Origin: Hyphomonadaceae bacterium
GTDB lineage: Bacteria > Pseudomonadota > Alphaproteobacteria > Caulobacterales > Hyphomonadaceae
DNA: 16,966 nt
Direction of reading: 5' to 3'
NCBI GenBank assembly: GCA_030696545.1
Contig: JAUYSA010000296.1
Location: 1 to 16,966, forward strand
In this document: in pieces, positions 15,780 to 16,966 of the stretch
Layout of the letters: every line of letters starts with the position of its first letter
Numbering within the stretch: position 1 is the first letter of the stretch
The notes under the pieces: model-generated
What the model saw: the letters and a program-made list of their open reading frames with translations, nothing else
The model's database searches: none
Told to the model about the DNA's origin: nothing
Made by a program: the position numbers and the translations under genes

Positions 15780-16031
15780 TCAGGCGCTGCGTGCGTCCCT
15801 GATCTTGGTGAAGCCCCAGACGAACATGCCGACGCCCACGACGAGCGCCAGCCATGAGAGCGACGCGATCGGGCCGCCGAGAATTCCAAGAAAGACCGCC
15901 TTCAGCACCATCGACACGACGATGCCGGCAAGGCCAGCCCCGCCCAGCACTGCGCCCCAGAGGGTCAGCTTCTGACCATCGGAGCGCAATCGGGCGCGAA
16001 CTGTTTCGGGAGGTGTGTATGCACTGGCCAT
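15780..16031 (-). CDS. Small two-helix membrane protein A, first gene of the unit
   Basis: This 83-residue protein has a hydrophilic N-terminal part (1-20) and two membrane helices (about 22-44 and 48-74), with a basic end (KIRDARSA). Function is unknown to me. It shares the GQKLxxxGxxLxxxGL pattern and overall plan with the next gene, so the two look like a tandem duplication. The start at 16031 is supported by AGGAG with a 6-base spacer. The frame stays open to 16292, but that extension translates REP-like repeats. It is the first gene of a four-gene unit ending in glpU and glpV and follows a hairpin that may separate it from glpQ-yjbR. Confidence 0.82.
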   Translation of the reverse strand: MASAYTPPETVRARLRSDGQKLTLWGAVLGGAGLAGIVVSMVLKAVFLGILGGPIASLSWLALVVGVGMFVWGFTKIRDARSA

Positions 16032-16037
16032 GTTTTT

Positions 16038-16042
16038 CTCCT
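16038..16042 (-). promoter_or_regulatory. Strong ribosome site fixing the start of membrane protein A
   Basis: AGGAG on the minus strand lies 6 bases before the ATG at 16031. It excludes the longer open frame that reaches into the repeats. Confidence 0.7.
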
Positions 16043-16129
16043 GGCTCTGTATGCTGCGTTTCAACTCGTATCTGTCCCGCCCCTTGTGCCGTCGGGGTGG
16101 TGACGTGGGCAGATTAGCAGATTTGCAGC

Positions 16130-16161
16130 GGAAAACAGCCCTGCTGCCGGGCGGGTTTTTT
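16130..16161. terminator. Possible bidirectional terminator between glpQ-yjbR and the small-gene unit
   Basis: A short stem GCCC/GGGC (16138-16141 with 16149-16152) with a 7-base loop is followed on the plus strand by GGG and six T residues (16156-16161). On the minus strand it is followed by TG and four T residues (16132-16135). The stem is short, so strength is uncertain. If active on the minus strand, it would split glpQ-yjbR from the membrane protein A-B-glpU-glpV unit. Confidence 0.35.
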
Positions 16162-16209
16162 ACGGGTGTCATGCTGGCCAGTGCCGCAGCGTCCATTCCA
16201 GAAACAGAC

Positions 16210-16344
16210 CTCGAGGTCCGCGTTCCCCGCGAAAGCGGGGATCCAGTGCTAGATGAGGGCTTATACTGACTTGCGGCCTCAATCTGGAACAAGGTTCAAA
16301 GTGATTGCTGGACCCCCGCTTTCGCGGGGAACGCGGACAACGAG
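16210..16344. repeat. REPIN-like inverted pair of REP palindromes
   Basis: Two 37-base arms (16210-16246 and 16308-16344) are inverted copies with three mismatches; the inner 30 bases (16217-16246 and 16308-16337) differ at one position. Each arm is itself a hairpin with CCCCGC, GAAA or TTTC, and GCGGGG at its core. A 61-base spacer separates them. This is the layout of a REPIN, a non-autonomous dispersed element. It lies in the 327-base gap between the yjbR-like gene and membrane protein A. No transposase is in the window. Confidence 0.75.
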
Positions 16345-16358
16345 TTGTCCGCTTCCAA

Positions 16359-16703
16359 TTACAGCTTCGACCCCGCCAGATACGGCCCCCACACCTTCTT
16401 CGGGACGATCGTCGTCCACGCATCCGTGACGAGGCTGTCGACTTCGGCCTTTGTCAGTTCCTCGATCGCCACATAGCTCCAGACCATGCCGCCAGCGCGA
16501 TAGGGCTCGAACACGTCGGGGCGGGCTTCGAAGAGGAGTTCCTGCCGTGGCTTCGGCAACTTGAAGATCCAACGGCCGTCCTTCGCCCAGTAGAGCACGA
16601 AGGACTTCTTGCCGACGTTGAACCAGGACCCGCCGTGGGAATCGAGCTCCACGGCGCCCGGAAGCGCGAGGGCTGCGCGGCGGACATCAGCGGGCTTGGC
16701 CAT
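16359..16703 (-). CDS. MmcQ/YjbR family protein
   Basis: This 114-residue protein is of the MmcQ/YjbR (PF04237, CyaY-like fold) family, small proteins with a proposed but poorly proven DNA-binding role. Typical features are the N-terminal RRAALALPGAVELDSHGG segment (8-25), the FNVGKKSFVLYW strand (28-39), the KLPKPRQELLFEARPDVFEP stretch and the C-terminal ELTKAEVDSLVTDAW helix. The ATG at 16703 is 6 bases after the glpQ stop, with GAGG overlapping that stop (TGAGG), so it should be cotranslated with glpQ. A YjbR gene is not part of the rhizobial glycerol operon, so it looks like an insertion. Whether it regulates transport or is a passenger is unknown. Confidence 0.88.
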   Translation of the reverse strand: MAKPADVRRAALALPGAVELDSHGGSWFNVGKKSFVLYWAKDGRWIFKLPKPRQELLFEARPDVFEPYRAGGMVWSYVAIEELTKAEVDSLVTDAWTTIVPKKVWGPYLAGSKL

Positions 16704-16709
16704 TGCGCC

Positions 16710-16966
16710 TCACACCCTCCCGAGCGCGAACCCCTTGGCGATGTAGTTGCGAACGAACCAGATCACGATGGCGCCCGGTATGATGGTCAGCGTTCCCGCC
16801 GCCGCAAGGACGCCCCAGTCTGTGCCGCCCTGTTGTTCGAACACCGCGCGCATCTTGCTGGTGATCGGGGTGGCGGCCGATCGCGTCAGCGTGTCGGCGA
16901 TCAGGTATTCGACCCACGAGAACATGAAACAGAAGAACGCTGCGACGCCGATGCCGCTGGCGATCA
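16710..16966 (-). CDS. glpQ: Glycerol ABC transporter permease GlpQ, C-terminal part
   Basis: The gene runs off the right edge; only the last 84 or so residues are present, and the true start lies outside. It is the C-terminal end of a CUT1-type sugar permease (MalG/UgpE-like, binding-protein-dependent transport inner membrane component): a membrane helix ending FMFSWVEYLIADTLTRS, a loop with MRAVFEQQGGTDWG, a last helix (AAAGTLTIIPGAIVIWFV) and the family ending RNYIAKGFALGRV. Neighbouring glpU and glpV identify it as the GlpQ subunit. The ATP-binding subunits and GlpP should lie further to the right. Confidence 0.82.
   Translation of the reverse strand, partial: IASGIGVAAFFCFMFSWVEYLIADTLTRSAATPITSKMRAVFEQQGGTDWGVLAAAGTLTIIPGAIVIWFVRNYIAKGFALGRV

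Noticed and set aside
16032..16292. N-terminal extension of membrane protein A
   Set aside because: It translates the REP-like repeats; the AGGAG site at 16038-16042 fixes the start at 16031.
16210..16344. CRISPR array
   Set aside because: There are only two repeat copies, in inverted orientation, with a 61-base spacer and no cas genes; this fits a REPIN.
16169..16423. Minus-strand open frame of 84 codons across the inverted repeats
   Set aside because: It is made mostly of repeat-derived sequence with the PRKRG/PRFRGERG pattern typical of translated REP elements, and it overlaps yjbR.

Overview
The window is GC-rich chromosomal DNA from an alphaproteobacterium. The best indicators are a rhizobial-type glycerol ABC transporter (glpQ, glpU, glpV), a tRNA-Ser with encoded CCA, and the overall gene complement. 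A Hyphomonadaceae or Caulobacterales-like marine or freshwater heterotroph would fit, but that rank is inferred and not proven. Every gene I can support is on the minus strand, so transcription runs leftward and the layout is described from right to left.

Right end (16966 to 13446): the C-terminal end of the glycerol permease GlpQ, then a YjbR/MmcQ-family protein six bases downstream, then a 330-base gap holding an inverted pair of REP-like palindromes (REPIN-like) and a small hairpin with A/T flanks. Next come two small, mutually similar two-helix membrane proteins, GlpU (DUF2160) and the glycerol-binding protein GlpV. The last four genes form a tight unit with a strong ribosome site in front, a 2-base gap, an ATGA overlap and a 47-base gap. 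In the rhizobial operon glpQ is followed directly by glpU, so the YjbR gene and the two small membrane proteins appear to be additions.

Middle (13445 to 9651): an intergenic region with a very strong hairpin whose U-rich side faces the plus strand, possibly ending a small RNA. Then a secreted alpha/beta-hydrolase lipoprotein with a visible Ser-Asp-His triad, tRNA-Ser(GCT), a short protein of unknown function, and a malonyl-CoA synthetase (MatB).

Left half (9345 to 3828): an ECF sigma factor 4 bases upstream of a transmembrane Ser/Thr protein kinase. This matches the ECF43-type arrangement in which the kinase activates its sigma factor by threonine phosphorylation, and a threonine sits in the expected place in sigma region 2.2. 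Downstream is a periplasmic penicillin-acylase-family Ntn hydrolase with its own plausible promoter.

Left end (3497 to 164): a two-gene operon for a DUF1800 lipoprotein and a Tat-exported DUF1501 protein, a widespread pair of unknown function, closed by a good intrinsic terminator at 49-103.

The strongest candidates for something undescribed are the paralogous small membrane proteins added to the glycerol transporter, the kinase/sigma module with its non-RD kinase, and the plus-strand RNA candidate near 13.4 kb. No phage, insertion sequence or CRISPR array was seen.
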